Notes: a model not told the origin generated them from the letters alone. Shown: positions 48,299 to 57,739, counted from the first letter of the stretch. The stretch is DNA of 64,000 nt from Nocardia rhamnosiphila NBRC 108938 (GCF_000720425.1 NZ_JOAJ01000003.1:744001-808000); one strand, 5' to 3'. Translations and numbers: made by a program.

Positions 48299-49663
48299 TC
48301 AGATCCCCAGCACCAGTTTCGCGGTGGTGAAGTAGATGATCAGCCCGGTCGCGTCGACCAGCGTCGTGACCATGGGCGCCGAGACCACCGCCGGGTCGAT
48401 CCGCAGCCGCTTGGCCAGCAGCGGCATGGTGCCGCCGATGGTGGCGGCCCAGGCACAGATCAGCACCAGCGTGACCCCGACGACCACCGCGACCCGGGGG
48501 CCGACGAACAGTCCGCCGATGATCACGCCGACCACGGCGAGCATGGTCCCGAGAACCAACCCCACCCGGCACTCCCGCCAGATGACCTTGAACAGGTCGC
48601 CGCCGCGTACCTCGCCGACCGCGACCGCACGCACACAGGCCGTGGCCGCCTGCGCCCCGGCGTTACCGCCCGCACCGATGAGCAGCGGGATGAACAACGC
48701 CAACTGCGCGGCCTGCTCGAGGGTGGCCTCGAAGAACCCGGTCACGCTCACTGTAAGTGTGGCCGCGACCAGCAGCAGCATCAGCCACAGCGCGCGGTAG
48801 CGGGCGAGCTGGAACACCCCGGCGGCCATGTAGTGGCCTTCCCAGGGCGCCGAACCGGCCTGTTTGGCGACGTCCTCGCTGTCGGCGGCCTCGATGACCT
48901 CGACCGCGTCATCGATGGTGAGCAGCCCGACGAGCCGGTCTTCGCTGTCGACGACGGGCAGGTTGATGTCGTTGGTCTCGCGCATGAGGCGCGCGGCCTT
49001 CTCCGCCGAATCGGTGGCGCGGACGAACGCCGGTTCGGTGACGACGAGGTCGGCGACCATGGTGTCGGGGCCGGTGAGTACGAGTTCGCGCAGTTCCACG
49101 ATGCCCTGCAGGCGGCGGCCCGCGTCGACCACGGGGAGGGTGTAGACCGTTTCGGCGTTGCCGCCCTTGAGCCGGACCGTGCGCAGGGCGTCGGCGACGG
49201 TGAGGGTGCCGGGGATCGCGACGACCTCGGGCGACATGTACCGGCCGACCGAGCCCTCGGGGTAGCCGAGCAGCGCGGCGGTCATCCGGCGTTCGCGGGG
49301 GCTCAGCCCGGCGAGGGCCTTCTTCGCCACCTTCGCCGGCGCTTCGCGCAGCATGCGAGCCCGGTCGTCGGGTGCCATGCCCTCGACGAGTTCGCGGAAA
49401 CTCTGGTCCCGCAGGCCCTGCAGGATCTGCTGCTGATCGACGGGTTCGAGTTCCTCGAACACCGCCAGCGCCAGATCCTTGTCCAGCAATCGGAACGCGA
49501 CCCCGGCTTCGACGGCGTCCATCCGCGCGAGTTCGTCGGCGATGACGTGCGGCGGATGGTTGTCCAGCCAGTGCAGCGCGGCATCGACGCGGTGGCTCTC
49601 GACCACGTCCTGGAGGGATTCCGACAGCGTCGTCGGCACTTCGATGAGATCGATCTGCGACAT
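48299..49663 (-). CDS. mgtE: MgtE-type magnesium transporter
   Basis: 454 residues: an N-terminal superhelical domain (about 1-130), a pair of CBS domains (about 130-255, including GRYMSPEVVAIPGTLTVADALR and NLPVVDSEDRLVGLLTIDDAVEV) that sense cytosolic Mg2+, and five membrane helices (280-454) with the pore motif LLIGAGGNAGAQAATACVRAVA. It admits Mg2+ when the CBS domains are unliganded. The 5' leader carries a short translated ORF. The ATG at 49663 has GAGG six bases upstream. Confidence 0.95.
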   Translation of the reverse strand: MSQIDLIEVPTTLSESLQDVVESHRVDAALHWLDNHPPHVIADELARMDAVEAGVAFRLLDKDLALAVFEELEPVDQQQILQGLRDQSFRELVEGMAPDDRARMLREAPAKVAKKALAGLSPRERRMTAALLGYPEGSVGRYMSPEVVAIPGTLTVADALRTVRLKGGNAETVYTLPVVDAGRRLQGIVELRELVLTGPDTMVADLVVTEPAFVRATDSAEKAARLMRETNDINLPVVDSEDRLVGLLTIDDAVEVIEAADSEDVAKQAGSAPWEGHYMAAGVFQLARYRALWLMLLLVAATLTVSVTGFFEATLEQAAQLALFIPLLIGAGGNAGAQAATACVRAVAVGEVRGGDLFKVIWRECRVGLVLGTMLAVVGVIIGGLFVGPRVAVVVGVTLVLICAWAATIGGTMPLLAKRLRIDPAVVSAPMVTTLVDATGLIIYFTTAKLVLGI

Positions 49664-49751
49664 GAGAAGTCCTCGGCACAGCAGTGAGTTGCGAGTGATT
49701 TCGAAGGAAAGTCACACCGCGAGGCGCCGAGCCGGGCCGCTCCGCCGACAG

Positions 49752-49817
49752 CTACTGCAAGCGGAAACGCGGGCGGACGACGCCGCGCGGCCTTCGACTG
49801 GGAGGTTCGCTGCGCAT
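49752..49817 (-). CDS. Leader peptide upstream of mgtE
   Basis: A 21-residue ORF starts at ATG 49817 after a strong GAGGAGG ribosome site and stops 88 bp before mgtE. The peptide is rich in proline and arginine (MRSEPPSRRP and PRFRLQ), like the MgtL leader of enterobacterial mgtA, whose proline codons couple translation to Mg2+ or proline supply. The similarity is compositional; function is inferred. Confidence 0.5.
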   Translation of the reverse strand: MRSEPPSRRPRGVVRPRFRLQ

Positions 49818-49962
49818 TGCAACACCACCTCCTCTTAGGCCGCCGCTACGCACGTGGGTACACGCCCGATCCGGATAACTGTCTATGAATGCGAACGCAT
49901 TCTTGATCAGAATACATCCTGACCACGGGAAGTCCGCATCGAAACGTTCGTCACACGGCGTT

Positions 49963-50562
49963 TCACACTCCCGGGCGTGTCCGCGCGCCACGGAGTTGCT
50001 CGGGATTGTCGAGAAACAGGCTGATCCGGGTCACCGCGGTGGAGATCCGGCCGCTGGGCAGCAGCGACTCCACCCGGATATCGACCGGTTCGCGGAGTGT
50101 CATATCGACAGTGGTGCCGTCCGGTCCGGCGAGGAACAGGCGGTCGCCGTCGAGAGCTGTTCCGGTGTGGTTGTAGCGGCGATGTTCGGCGACGGCCGCG
50201 ATCCGGTCGAACGCGATGGTCGCGATCTCGCGGCCGCCGCGGCGCAGTACCAGCGCCCGGTCGGTGGCGTAGTGCGGGTAGGCGATATCCGCGACGAACA
50301 TCGCGAACAGCAGCAGCAACGACCACAGCGACAGCACACCCAGCGAAACACTCAGCCATGCCCACGGGATCAGGATGTGGAGCACCGCCATCTCCAGCAA
50401 GGTCGCCGCCAGAAAGGCCAGTGGCATCGCCAGCACGCCCCGCGTGCCGGGCAACGGTGCGTATTCGCGGCCGTCGCAATCGGTGCGCCGGCGCAACCAC
50501 AACCAGACCGCGCGGTAGGCCCGGCCCTGGTTCCGCAGGAACCCGGTTGTGCGCCCGGTCAT
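49963..50562 (-). CDS. Hypothetical membrane protein coupled to MerR
   Basis: 199 residues from ATG 50562, overlapping the MerR stop by 4 bp. After a basic N-terminus (GFLRNQGRAYRAVWLWLRRRTDCDG) two hydrophobic helices follow (GVLAMPLAFLAATLLEMAVLHILIPWAWLSV and LSLWSLLLLFAMFVADIAYP), then a soluble C-terminal half with beta character (ALVLRRGGREIATIAFDRIAAVAEHRRY). I do not recognise the family; coupling suggests that MerR regulates it. Confidence 0.7.
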   Translation of the reverse strand: MTGRTTGFLRNQGRAYRAVWLWLRRRTDCDGREYAPLPGTRGVLAMPLAFLAATLLEMAVLHILIPWAWLSVSLGVLSLWSLLLLFAMFVADIAYPHYATDRALVLRRGGREIATIAFDRIAAVAEHRRYNHTGTALDGDRLFLAGPDGTTVDMTLREPVDIRVESLLPSGRISTAVTRISLFLDNPEQLRGARTRPGV

Positions 50563-51353
50563 GGTCGATCGTCCGCGCCGGTGAGCAGTTCGATCGCCCG
50601 CAGCACCGCCCGGCGCTGGGCCGGATCGGGCACGAGCGCCGGGAGGGACAGCTCGGGCCCGCTCGCGTCGACGGGAGCACCGGAAGCCGTCAGCGATTCG
50701 AAGTCGGCAGCACGCAGCCCGGCGGCGAGTTCCTGCGCCACCTGTTCGATCAGCTCCCCCGACTGTTCCACCGCCCGGCCGCTCAACCGCTCCCAACCGT
50801 GCAGCATCCGGCGGTAGCTCTCCCGCGCCGAGGTATCGGAGAACGCGCGCGCGAACCAGCTGAACATCTCGTCCGGGGTGTCGCCGGAGATGGCGATGAC
50901 CTCCAGCAGATCGCGCTCCCGGTCGAGTGCGGCGCGTTCCAGGTCATCGGCCCGTTCGCGGGCGGCGTCGAACGCGTCGGCGAGCTCCGCGGGTAACGCG
51001 GTGAGCATCCGGCCCGCATCGACGGCGGCCAGCATCCGGCCGAGCCCTTCCTGCTTACGGACGAGCTGGGCGACGCGGTGGGAGATCTCGTCGTGCAGGG
51101 CCGCCAGGTCGGCGCGGAGGTCATCGGTATCCGAGGCTCCGTGTTCGGTCTCGAACACGGCGGCCACGGCGCCCAGCGGCAACCCGTTGTCGGCGAGCCA
51201 GCGGATACGCATGAGTCGCGCCAGCTCCGCAAGTCCGTAGTCGCGGTAGCCGTTGTCGGGGCGGACCGGTTCGGGAAGCAGGCCGAGCCGGTGATAGTGG
51301 CGGACGGCGCGGGGCGTCGTACCGGCGGCCGTGGCTATTTCGCTGATCCTCAT
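50559..51353 (-). CDS. MerR-family transcriptional regulator
   Basis: 264 residues: winged HTH at 1-70 (MRISEIATAAGTTPRAVRHYHRLGLLPEPVRPDNGYRDYGLAELARLMRIRWLADNGLPLGAVAAVF), a coiled-coil helix, and about 150 residues of helical effector domain without cysteines. It is coupled to a membrane protein gene and probably regulates this pair. The effector is unknown. Confidence 0.88.
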   Translation of the reverse strand: MRISEIATAAGTTPRAVRHYHRLGLLPEPVRPDNGYRDYGLAELARLMRIRWLADNGLPLGAVAAVFETEHGASDTDDLRADLAALHDEISHRVAQLVRKQEGLGRMLAAVDAGRMLTALPAELADAFDAARERADDLERAALDRERDLLEVIAISGDTPDEMFSWFARAFSDTSARESYRRMLHGWERLSGRAVEQSGELIEQVAQELAAGLRAADFESLTASGAPVDASGPELSLPALVPDPAQRRAVLRAIELLTGADDRP

Positions 51354-51467
51354 GACACCAGCTTCCGGTGTGACGCTACGTCGCAGTCAAGCACCGGAAT
51401 CGGAGACCGGACCCTCCCTGTGCGCGAATTTTCTGCGTACGCGATGCCGCACCCATCGGCACAGCGC

Positions 51468-51962
51468 CTAGGCGAGAATCGCGTCCTCGACTTCCGGCCA
51501 GGTCCGGGTGTGCCGGACCCACTCCGGGATCGGTCCGCGCTGCACACCGAAGAGATACAGATGCGGCACCAGGCCGCGTAGTGCCTGATGGACCTCGACG
51601 CGGTCGTCGATCATATGGGTGACACCGAGCTCCGCGCAGTGCACCGCCTTGTCGGCGCGTTTGCGGCAGAACCGGACATTGCCGCGCGCGATACCCGTCC
51701 GGCGGTAGAAATCGTGGTGGTCGAGCCATCGCGTGGTGCGTTCCTGCACCCGGGGCCCACATTTGGAGATCACCCACGCCCGGCCGTCGAAGCGGTCCAC
51801 CAGCCGGGGCAGCACTTCGAAAGCGTGGTCACTGGGCGGGGTTCGCATGGCTTCTTCCGCGCCGCCCGAGAGGAAGACGGTATCGCCCGGACCGTCGGCG
51901 AGGGCCGCTCCCTGGATCACCCGGCCGAAATCCACGCCGAGTGTCGGTTGTTCTTTGTTCAT
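51468..51962 (-). CDS. HAD-like phosphatase fold protein
   Basis: 164 residues from ATG 51962 with GGGGGAG upstream. It shows HAD-like features: GVDFGRVIQGAAL with an early Asp, AWVISKCG with the Ser/Lys of motif II-III, and ARGNVRFCRKRADKAVHCAELGVTHMIDDRVEVHQAL with a late Asp pair. The first motif lacks the typical DxD, so catalysis is uncertain. It could be a nucleotidase-like or binding protein. It is divergent from the LLM oxidoreductase gene. Confidence 0.6.
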   Translation of the reverse strand: MNKEQPTLGVDFGRVIQGAALADGPGDTVFLSGGAEEAMRTPPSDHAFEVLPRLVDRFDGRAWVISKCGPRVQERTTRWLDHHDFYRRTGIARGNVRFCRKRADKAVHCAELGVTHMIDDRVEVHQALRGLVPHLYLFGVQRGPIPEWVRHTRTWPEVEDAILA

Positions 51963-52389
51963 ATCTCCCCCAGTGTGACCGGTCCGCACCGGTCCGCACG
52001 ACCGAATTTCCTGCCCGTATCCCCTCCGAGCACGACGCGGAACTCGGCGCTCCGCCGGACTCGGACCGGGAACTTTCGCCGCACCTGTGCGAAACCTCAC
52101 CCCACCGTCCCGCCCTGGTAGCCGCTGCGGCGAACTCCCACCGAGCACGACGGGCCGGCTGCCACGCGCACAAGCCCACCGACTGCTGGAACGAGCCCTC
52201 GGCAACAGACCGGAGAGGTGCGTAACAGCCCGGATGCGGGCATCCGGAGGCGAATGGGACGAAGTGGCGACGGCGCCCGCAATTCGGCGCGGGCAACGTG
52301 CAACCGTTGCCCGTACGCCGGGATCTCGACAGAGTGGAAGTGGAGATATCTCGCCGTGGCCCCCGGGCCCGACATCTGAGGAGAGTGCT
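51963..52389. other. 427-bp divergent promoter region of HAD-like and LLM genes
   Basis: No convincing gene is present; open frames here look noncoding. It contains two palindromes (52290-52313 and 52343-52352) near the LLM start and is otherwise unremarkable. Confidence 0.5.
52290..52313. promoter_or_regulatory. Palindromic site upstream of LLM oxidoreductase gene
   Basis: Perfect 9-bp arms CGGGCAACG and CGTTGCCCG around a 6-nt spacer lie 77 bp before the LLM start. A smaller palindrome GAGATATCTC is at 52343-52352. The site suits a dimeric repressor; no candidate regulator is adjacent. Confidence 0.5.
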
Positions 52390-53385
52390 GTGCGCTTCGG
52401 AATCTTCATCCCGCAGGGGTGGCGTCTCGACCTGGTCGGTCTCGATCCCGCTACCCACTGGGAGGTGATGCGGGGTCTGGCGGCCCGCGCCGATGCGAAC
52501 CCGGTGTGGGAGTCGCTGTGGGTGTACGACCATTTCCACACCGTTCCGGAGCCGAGCGAGGAAGCCACCCACGAGGCCTGGACCCTCATGTCCGCCTTCG
52601 CCGCGACCACCACCCGGGTGCGGCTGGGCCAGATGTGTACGGCGATCAGTTACCGCAACCCCGCCTACCTCGCCAAGGTCGCGGCGACTGTGGACCTGAT
52701 CTCCGGCGGCCGCACCGAAATGGGTATCGGCGGCGGCTGGTACGAACACGAATGGCGCGCCTACGGATACGGTTTCCCCACCGCCGGGGAGCGGCTCGGC
52801 CGGCTCGACGAAGGGGTACAGATCTTCCGTCAGGCCTGGCAGACCGGCACCGCCACTCTCGACGGCCGCTACTACCGGGTGGACGGTGCGATTGTGCGCC
52901 CGCTACCCGCCCAGGAGGGCGGCCTGCCGCTCTGGATCGCGGGCGGCGGCGAGAAGAAAACCCTGCGTATCGCCGCGAAATACGCGAACTACACGAACTT
53001 CGCCGGTAACAACCCCGACGAGTTCACCCACAAATCGGAGATCCTGCGCACGCACTGCGCCGAGGTCGGCACCGATTTCGACGCCATCGTGCGCAGCGCC
53101 AACTTCAATGTCGCCATCGGCGCCACCGAGGCCGAGATCGAACAGCGTAAGTCCGAGCATGCCGCCCGGATCGCCCCCGTCCTGGGCGAAGAGAAGGCCC
53201 GCGCCTATGTCGACAACCTGAACAACGGCGGCGCGGCGGTCGGTACCCCGGAACAGATCGTGGAGAAACTGTCCGCCGTCCGTGATCGCGGGCTGGGCTA
53301 CGCCATCTTCAACTTCCCCGAAGCGGCCTACGACACCAGCGGTATCGAACTCTTCGAACGCGAAGTGCTCCCGGCGCTGTCCTGA
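52390..53385 (+). CDS. LLM-class F420-dependent oxidoreductase
   Basis: 331 residues from GTG 52390 with GAGGAGA upstream. The luciferase-like fold is shown by VWESLWVYDHFHTVPEPSEEATHEAWTLMSAFAATTTRVRLGQMCTAISYRNPAYLAKVAATVDLISGGRTEMGIGGGWYEHEWRAYG and the C-terminal GAAVGTPEQIVEKLSAVRDRGLGYAIFNFPEA. This group uses coenzyme F420 (or FMN) to oxidise or reduce small substrates. The substrate is unknown. Confidence 0.9.
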   Translation: MRFGIFIPQGWRLDLVGLDPATHWEVMRGLAARADANPVWESLWVYDHFHTVPEPSEEATHEAWTLMSAFAATTTRVRLGQMCTAISYRNPAYLAKVAATVDLISGGRTEMGIGGGWYEHEWRAYGYGFPTAGERLGRLDEGVQIFRQAWQTGTATLDGRYYRVDGAIVRPLPAQEGGLPLWIAGGGEKKTLRIAAKYANYTNFAGNNPDEFTHKSEILRTHCAEVGTDFDAIVRSANFNVAIGATEAEIEQRKSEHAARIAPVLGEEKARAYVDNLNNGGAAVGTPEQIVEKLSAVRDRGLGYAIFNFPEAAYDTSGIELFEREVLPALS

Positions 53386-53458
53386 TTCCGGGAGGCGGGT
53401 TCCCGGTGCACCGACCGCCGGCTGCACCGGGAATTGCGCCCCGCCGGCGCCCCGCACA

Positions 53459-53878
53459 TCAGAGCGCGACGACCGTCAGCAACGGGTCCAGACCTTTGAA
53501 GTCGTCCGCATTGCGGGTGAACAACGGGAGATCGTTCGCCGAGGCGATTGCGGCGATCATCAAATCCATTCTGCGCGGTTTCGGGTTTCGTCCCGCCGCG
53601 ATAACCAGTTTTGCCATCGAGGTGAACCGTCGTGCTGCGGTGGGAGAAAACGGCAGCGCATCGAAGGCGTGCTCGATCTCCAGGAGTCGTTCGGTACGGA
53701 GCGCGAGCGTTTTCGGATCCGACGCAAGGGCCACACCCAAACCCAGTTCCGCGAGCGTTACCGCACAGATCTTGGGCTGGATCGGAAGATACACGTCGTC
53801 GATGGTGGCCACATCGATGAGCACACAGGTATCCAACAAACCGACCGGATAGCGGAACTTCGCGCCGAGTTCAGTCAT
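53459..53878 (-). CDS. vapC: VapC-like PIN-domain toxin
   Basis: 139 residues from ATG 53878, with an 8-bp overlap with the antitoxin. The PIN fold has Asp at LLDTCVLIDVAT, Glu in AVTLAELGLGVAL and Asp at RRMDLMIAAIASANDLPLFTRNADDF, the acidic residues that bind Mg2+/Mn2+ for RNA cleavage. It is the toxin of the pair. Confidence 0.88.
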   Translation of the reverse strand: MTELGAKFRYPVGLLDTCVLIDVATIDDVYLPIQPKICAVTLAELGLGVALASDPKTLALRTERLLEIEHAFDALPFSPTAARRFTSMAKLVIAAGRNPKPRRMDLMIAAIASANDLPLFTRNADDFKGLDPLLTVVAL

Positions 53879-54125
53879 CCAATCGTTCTTCCCCGAAGGC
53901 GGCGTCGATTTCCGCGCGCTCGTCCACAGCATTCGCAGTGTCCGCGAACCTGGCGAGTCGACGTTTCAGTGCAGCAGTCGTCAGACTGCGCGGGGGGGTG
54001 ATGGGACGTAACTCTCCGACAGGTCGTCCGTTGCGGGTGATGACGAAATCCTCGCCCGCTTCCAGCGCGTCCATCACACCCGCGCTGCTGTTGCGTAATT
54101 CGGCTTGGCTGATCGTCCTGGTCAT
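53871..54125 (-). CDS. Phd/YefM-family antitoxin
   Basis: 84 residues from ATG 54125 (MTRTISQAELRNSSAGVMDALEAGEDFVITRNGRPVGEL), the characteristic Phd/YefM DNA-binding N-terminus with RPVGELRPI, followed by an acidic toxin-binding tail. It overlaps the VapC gene. It probably represses its own operon through the palindrome 10 bp upstream of its start. Confidence 0.88.
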   Translation of the reverse strand: MTRTISQAELRNSSAGVMDALEAGEDFVITRNGRPVGELRPITPPRSLTTAALKRRLARFADTANAVDERAEIDAAFGEERLDD

Positions 54126-54134
54126 ACCCCCAAT

Positions 54135-54151
54135 ATAGCGACCGCCGCTAT
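54135..54151. promoter_or_regulatory. Antitoxin operator
   Basis: Perfect arms ATAGCG and CGCTAT around a 5-nt spacer lie 10 bp upstream of the antitoxin start, overlapping the likely -10 region. This is the usual autoregulatory site of such pairs. Confidence 0.6.
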
Positions 54152-54252
54152 CTGATGCTATCGACATTACCGGGGACGACCACCGGCGCCACATGCCCAC
54201 CACTACGGGGACATGGACGCCGGCAATCGCGAGGGAAATACTGTTCAGGCTC

Positions 54253-56412
54253 TCAGAGCATGCAGCTCACGCAGCCCTCGACCTCGGTGCCCTCCAGCGC
54301 CATCTGCCGCAGGCGGATGTAGTAGAGGGTTTTGATGCCCTTGCGCCAGGCGTAGATCTGGGCCTTGTTCAGGTCGCGGGTGGTGGCCGTGTCCTTGAAG
54401 AACAGCGTCAGCGACAGGCCCTGGTCCACGTGCTGGGTGGCCGCGGCGTAGGTGTCGATGATCTTTTCGTAGCCGATTTCGTATGCGTCCTGGTAGTAGT
54501 CCAGATTCTCGTTGGTCATGTACGGGGCCGGGTAGTAGACGCGGCCGATCTTGCCTTCCTTGCGGATCTCGATCTTCGACGCCACCGGGTGGATGGAACT
54601 GGTGGAGTGATTGATGTAGGAGATCGATCCGGTCGGCGGGACGGCCTGCAGGTTCTGGTTGTAGAGGCCGTGCTCCATGACCGCGGCCTTCAGTTCCCGC
54701 CAGTCGTCCTGGGTGGGGATACGGATACCGGCGTCGGCGAACAATCCGGCGACCCGTTCGGTCTTCGGCTCCCACACCTGGTCGGTGTACTTGTCGAAGT
54801 ACTCGCCGGAGGCGTACTTGGATTCGGGGAACCCGCCGAAGTACGTACCACGTTCCCGGGCGATCATATTCGAGGCCCGCAGGGCGTGGTAGACGACGGT
54901 GTAGAAGTAGATGTTCGTGAAATCCAGGCCTTCGTCGGACCCGTAGTGGATGTGTTCGCGGGCCAGGTAGCCGTGCAGGTTCATCTGGCCGAGGCCGATG
55001 GCGTGCGAGGAGTTGTTGCCCTGTTCGATCGAGGGCACCGAATTGATATGGGTCTGATCGGAGACGGCGGTCAGGGCCCGGATGGAGACCTCGATGGTGC
55101 GCGCGAAATCCGGGGAATCCATCGCCTTGGCGATATTGAGCGATCCCAGGTTGCAGGAGATGTCCTTGCCCACGTGCGCGTAGGTGAGGTCGTCGTTGTA
55201 GATCGACGGGGTGGAGACCTGCAGGATCTCCGAGCACAGGTTGGAGTGGGTGATCTTGCCGGCGATCGGGTTGGCCCGGTTCACCGTGTCCTCGAACATG
55301 ATGTAGGGGTAGCCGGATTCGAACTGCAGCTCGGCGATGGTCTGGAAGAACTCGCGCGCCTTGATCTTCGACTTGCGGATCCGCTTGTCGTCGACCATCT
55401 CGTAGTACTTCTCGGTGACGTCGACATCGGCGAACGGCTTGCCGTAGATACGTTCCACGTCGTACGGCGAGAACAGGTACATGTCCTCGTTCTTCTTGGC
55501 CAGTTCGAAGGTGATGTCCGGGATCACCACACCCAGCGACAGCGTTTTGATGCGGATCTTCTCGTCCGCGTTCTCCCGCTTGGTGTCGAGGAAACGGTAG
55601 ATATCGGGGTGGTGGGCGTGCAGGTACACCGCACCCGCGCCCTGGCGCGCACCGAGCTGGTTGGCGTAGGAGAAGGAATCCTCGAGCAGTTTCATGATCG
55701 GGATGACGCCCGAGGACTGGTTCTCGATCTTCTTGATCGGGGCGCCGTGCTCACGGATATTGCTGAGCAGCAGCGCGACCCCGCCGCCGCGCTTGGACAG
55801 CTGCAACGCGGAGTTGATGGAGCGCCCGATGGACTCCATATTGTCCTCGATACGCAGCAGGAAGCAGGACACCGGTTCGCCGCGCTGCTTCTTACCGGAG
55901 TTGAGGAAGGTCGGGGTGGCCGGCTGGAAACGGCCGTCGATGATCTCCTCGACGAGTTTGCCCGCGAGCACCTCGTCACCGGCGGCCAGGGTCAGCGCGA
56001 CCATGCACACCCGGTCTTCGAAACGCTCCAGGTAGCGCTTCCCGTCGAAGGTCTTGAGGGTGTAGGAGGTGTAGTACTTGAACGCGCCGAGGAAGGTGGG
56101 GAACCGGAACTTCTTGGCGTAGGCCTGCTGGAACAGCTTCTTCACGAAGGCCCGGCTGTACTGCTCGAGCACCTCGGACTCGTAGTAGTTCTCCTCGACG
56201 AGGTAGTCGAGCTTCTCGTCGAGGTTGTGGAAGAAGACGGTGTTCTGATTGACGTGCTGCAGGAAGTACTGGTGCGCGGCCTCGCGATCCTTGTCGAACT
56301 GGATCTCGCCGTTCGGACCGTACAGGTTCAGCATCGCATTGAGGGCGTGGTAGTCCAGGACCTCACCGGGCTCGCCGGCGCGCTGCGGGGGCTGCTCCAG
56401 GCGGGCGGTCAT
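54253..56412 (-). CDS. nrdE: Class Ib ribonucleotide reductase alpha subunit
   Basis: 719 residues from ATG 56412, which overlaps the nrdI stop; a TTG at 56442 is in frame but less likely. Active-site cysteines occur in [20 protein letters not shown] and NLCSEILQ, and the C-terminal CVSCML pair passes electrons from NrdH. The class-Ib allosteric region ([20 protein letters not shown]) and the catalytic loop ([18 protein letters not shown]) are intact. Together with NrdF it reduces NDPs. The unit order is nrdH-nrdI-nrdE, as in mycobacteria. Confidence 0.97.
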   Translation of the reverse strand: MTARLEQPPQRAGEPGEVLDYHALNAMLNLYGPNGEIQFDKDREAAHQYFLQHVNQNTVFFHNLDEKLDYLVEENYYESEVLEQYSRAFVKKLFQQAYAKKFRFPTFLGAFKYYTSYTLKTFDGKRYLERFEDRVCMVALTLAAGDEVLAGKLVEEIIDGRFQPATPTFLNSGKKQRGEPVSCFLLRIEDNMESIGRSINSALQLSKRGGGVALLLSNIREHGAPIKKIENQSSGVIPIMKLLEDSFSYANQLGARQGAGAVYLHAHHPDIYRFLDTKRENADEKIRIKTLSLGVVIPDITFELAKKNEDMYLFSPYDVERIYGKPFADVDVTEKYYEMVDDKRIRKSKIKAREFFQTIAELQFESGYPYIMFEDTVNRANPIAGKITHSNLCSEILQVSTPSIYNDDLTYAHVGKDISCNLGSLNIAKAMDSPDFARTIEVSIRALTAVSDQTHINSVPSIEQGNNSSHAIGLGQMNLHGYLAREHIHYGSDEGLDFTNIYFYTVVYHALRASNMIARERGTYFGGFPESKYASGEYFDKYTDQVWEPKTERVAGLFADAGIRIPTQDDWRELKAAVMEHGLYNQNLQAVPPTGSISYINHSTSSIHPVASKIEIRKEGKIGRVYYPAPYMTNENLDYYQDAYEIGYEKIIDTYAAATQHVDQGLSLTLFFKDTATTRDLNKAQIYAWRKGIKTLYYIRLRQMALEGTEVEGCVSCML

Positions 56413-56858
56413 ACCTGCTGGTGCTGTCGTTGTTGCTGCCAAAACAATCCCAATCCCTCACGGACGCGGGCGACGTCCTCGGCGGTTCCCATGAGTTCGA
56501 AGCGGTACAGGTAGGGCACCCCGCATTTACGCGAGATGACATCGCCTGCGAAGCAGAAGGTGTCGCCGAAGTTCGTGTTCCCGGCCGCGACGACGCCGCG
56601 CAACAGGGCGCGGTTGTGCGGATCGTTGAGGAACTTGGCGACCTGGCGCGGGACGAATTCCTTGTCGGAACGTGTCGAACCGAATACGTGCCGACCGCCC
56701 CCGTAGGTGGGGACGATCAGCACGTAGGGTTCGTCGACCCGCAGCGAGTCGGTGGTGTGCAGGGGGATCCGGAGTGCCGGGATATCCAGCTTCTCGACGA
56801 ATCGGTGGGTGTTCTCCGACGCACTGGAGAAATAGACCAGAGTATGCGACTCGGACAT
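56409..56858 (-). CDS. nrdI: Ribonucleotide reductase flavodoxin NrdI
   Basis: 149 residues from ATG 56858, with GGGAGGTGAG upstream. Flavodoxin-like Nrd[19 protein letters not shown] binds the FMN phosphate, [12 protein letters not shown] and [21 protein letters not shown] surround the flavin. It supplies oxidant (superoxide) for making the Mn(III)2-Tyr radical in NrdF. It is coupled to nrdE by ATGA overlap. Confidence 0.96.
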   Translation of the reverse strand: MSESHTLVYFSSASENTHRFVEKLDIPALRIPLHTTDSLRVDEPYVLIVPTYGGGRHVFGSTRSDKEFVPRQVAKFLNDPHNRALLRGVVAAGNTNFGDTFCFAGDVISRKCGVPYLYRFELMGTAEDVARVREGLGLFWQQQRQHQQV

Positions 56859-56975
56859 CTCACCTCCCCGTTCCCCGACCCGGTCGGGCGCGCTGTTCGC
56901 TCGGGCTGTATCTATCACGCCTGAGCGCGGGCCCTTCGTGGTTATGCTGCGCTGCCGCCTGCGGACCTGACGCGC

Positions 56976-57206
56976 TCAGGCTGCGACGGTGGCCAGCGCC
57001 TTGATGCGGTCGGGCCGGAAACCGGACCAGTGCTCGTCACCGGAGACGACGACGGGGGCCTGCAGGTAGCCGAGGGCCATCACGTAGTCGCGGGCATCGG
57101 CATCGGTGGAGATATCGACGACCTGGTATTCCACCCCGGCCTTGTCGAGGGCCTTGTAGGTGGCGTTGCACTGCACGCAAGCGGGCTTGGTGTACACGGT
57201 GATCAT
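56976..57206 (-). CDS. nrdH: Glutaredoxin-like NrdH
   Basis: 76 residues: MITVYTKPACVQCNATYKALDKAGVEYQVVDI with the redox CVQC (11-14 or thereabouts) and the C-terminal SGFRPDRI motif of NrdH-redoxins, which draw electrons from thioredoxin reductase and pass them to NrdE. It is first in the nrdHIE unit, 117 bp upstream of nrdI. Two NrdR-like boxes lie about 250 bp upstream. Confidence 0.95.
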   Translation of the reverse strand: MITVYTKPACVQCNATYKALDKAGVEYQVVDISTDADARDYVMALGYLQAPVVVSGDEHWSGFRPDRIKALATVAA

Positions 57207-57688
57207 TCGAGTCCCTCTCTCCTGTGCCTATGTGCGGTGTTCGCGGTCCTTCGTGGTGACGGTCCGCCGCCCTCCGGGCCGAGCTCACCGCATGCCTGAT
57301 CCAGCCGGTGACCCGTCTGTGTTGTGCGGTGTGTCGGCACGATCGGATGATCTGCGCAAACTCCGAGGACCGACCCTGAAACGCCACGTCCGGGCCGGTT
57401 CCACCCGGTGCCGGCGGGCCGATTGCGCCGCCGTCTCCAGGCATCGATGACACTACACCTAGTGGCCGACAGAAAGAAACAACACGAGATGTTGCGAGTC
57501 ACAACCATGTGATTTCACCGCTGTAAGCCGCAGGACAGCAACTCGACACGCCGTATTCACCGTGGTCCAGATCACAAATCGACCAGGCCAGTTCTCTTTC
57601 AGCAAACGCAGAAGACTACGCCTGTCACACCAGTCGCTTCGGGTCCCAGCAGACCCTCCGGCCCCGTAGGAAACCGACCGACCGGAAA
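57207..57688. other. Upstream region of nrdHIE
   Basis: 482 bp without a gene between nrdH and the FMN-reductase terminator. It contains the NrdR-like box pair at 57450-57497 and the AT-rich segment around 57540-57600 that may hold the promoter. No other signal is clear. Confidence 0.5.
57450..57497 (-). promoter_or_regulatory. Pair of NrdR-box-like sites upstream of nrdHIE
   Basis: Two 16-bp sites, ACACTACACCTAGTGG (57450-57465) and ACACGAGATGTTGCGA (57482-57497), have starts exactly 32 bp apart and keep most CwA....TwG positions of NrdR boxes. They are about 245-290 bp upstream of nrdH and would give ATP/dATP-dependent repression by NrdR, matching the nrdF promoter. Confidence 0.65.
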
Positions 57689-57727
57689 CGCGAGGGCCGC
57701 TCCGTCGTCGACGGAGCGGCCCTCGCG
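57689..57727 (-). terminator. Intrinsic terminator of FMN reductase gene
   Basis: A perfect 18-bp stem (arms CGCGAGGGCCGCTCCGTC and its complement, 3-nt loop) lies 13 bp after the FMN reductase stop; in the minus-strand transcript it is followed by GTTTCC. Confidence 0.85.
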
Positions 57728-57739
57728 ATGCGCCGAGAA

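Noticed and set aside
49664..49960. Possible M-box (Mg2+ riboswitch) upstream of mgtE
   Set aside because: I could not find the conserved loop sequences of the ykoK leader; the short ORF fits the region better.
51941..52225. 94-codon frame in the HAD-like/LLM gap
   Set aside because: Composition is random-like, it overlaps the start of the HAD-like gene and there is no ribosome site.
54193..56514. Long open frame of 773 codons on the + strand
   Set aside because: It is exactly antisense to nrdE and arises from the high-GC codon bias; its composition is low-complexity Val/Leu/Gly/Asp-rich with no domain.
57207..57450. Cobalamin riboswitch upstream of nrdHIE
   Set aside because: No B12-box-like sequence is visible and the enzyme is class Ib, which does not use cobalamin.
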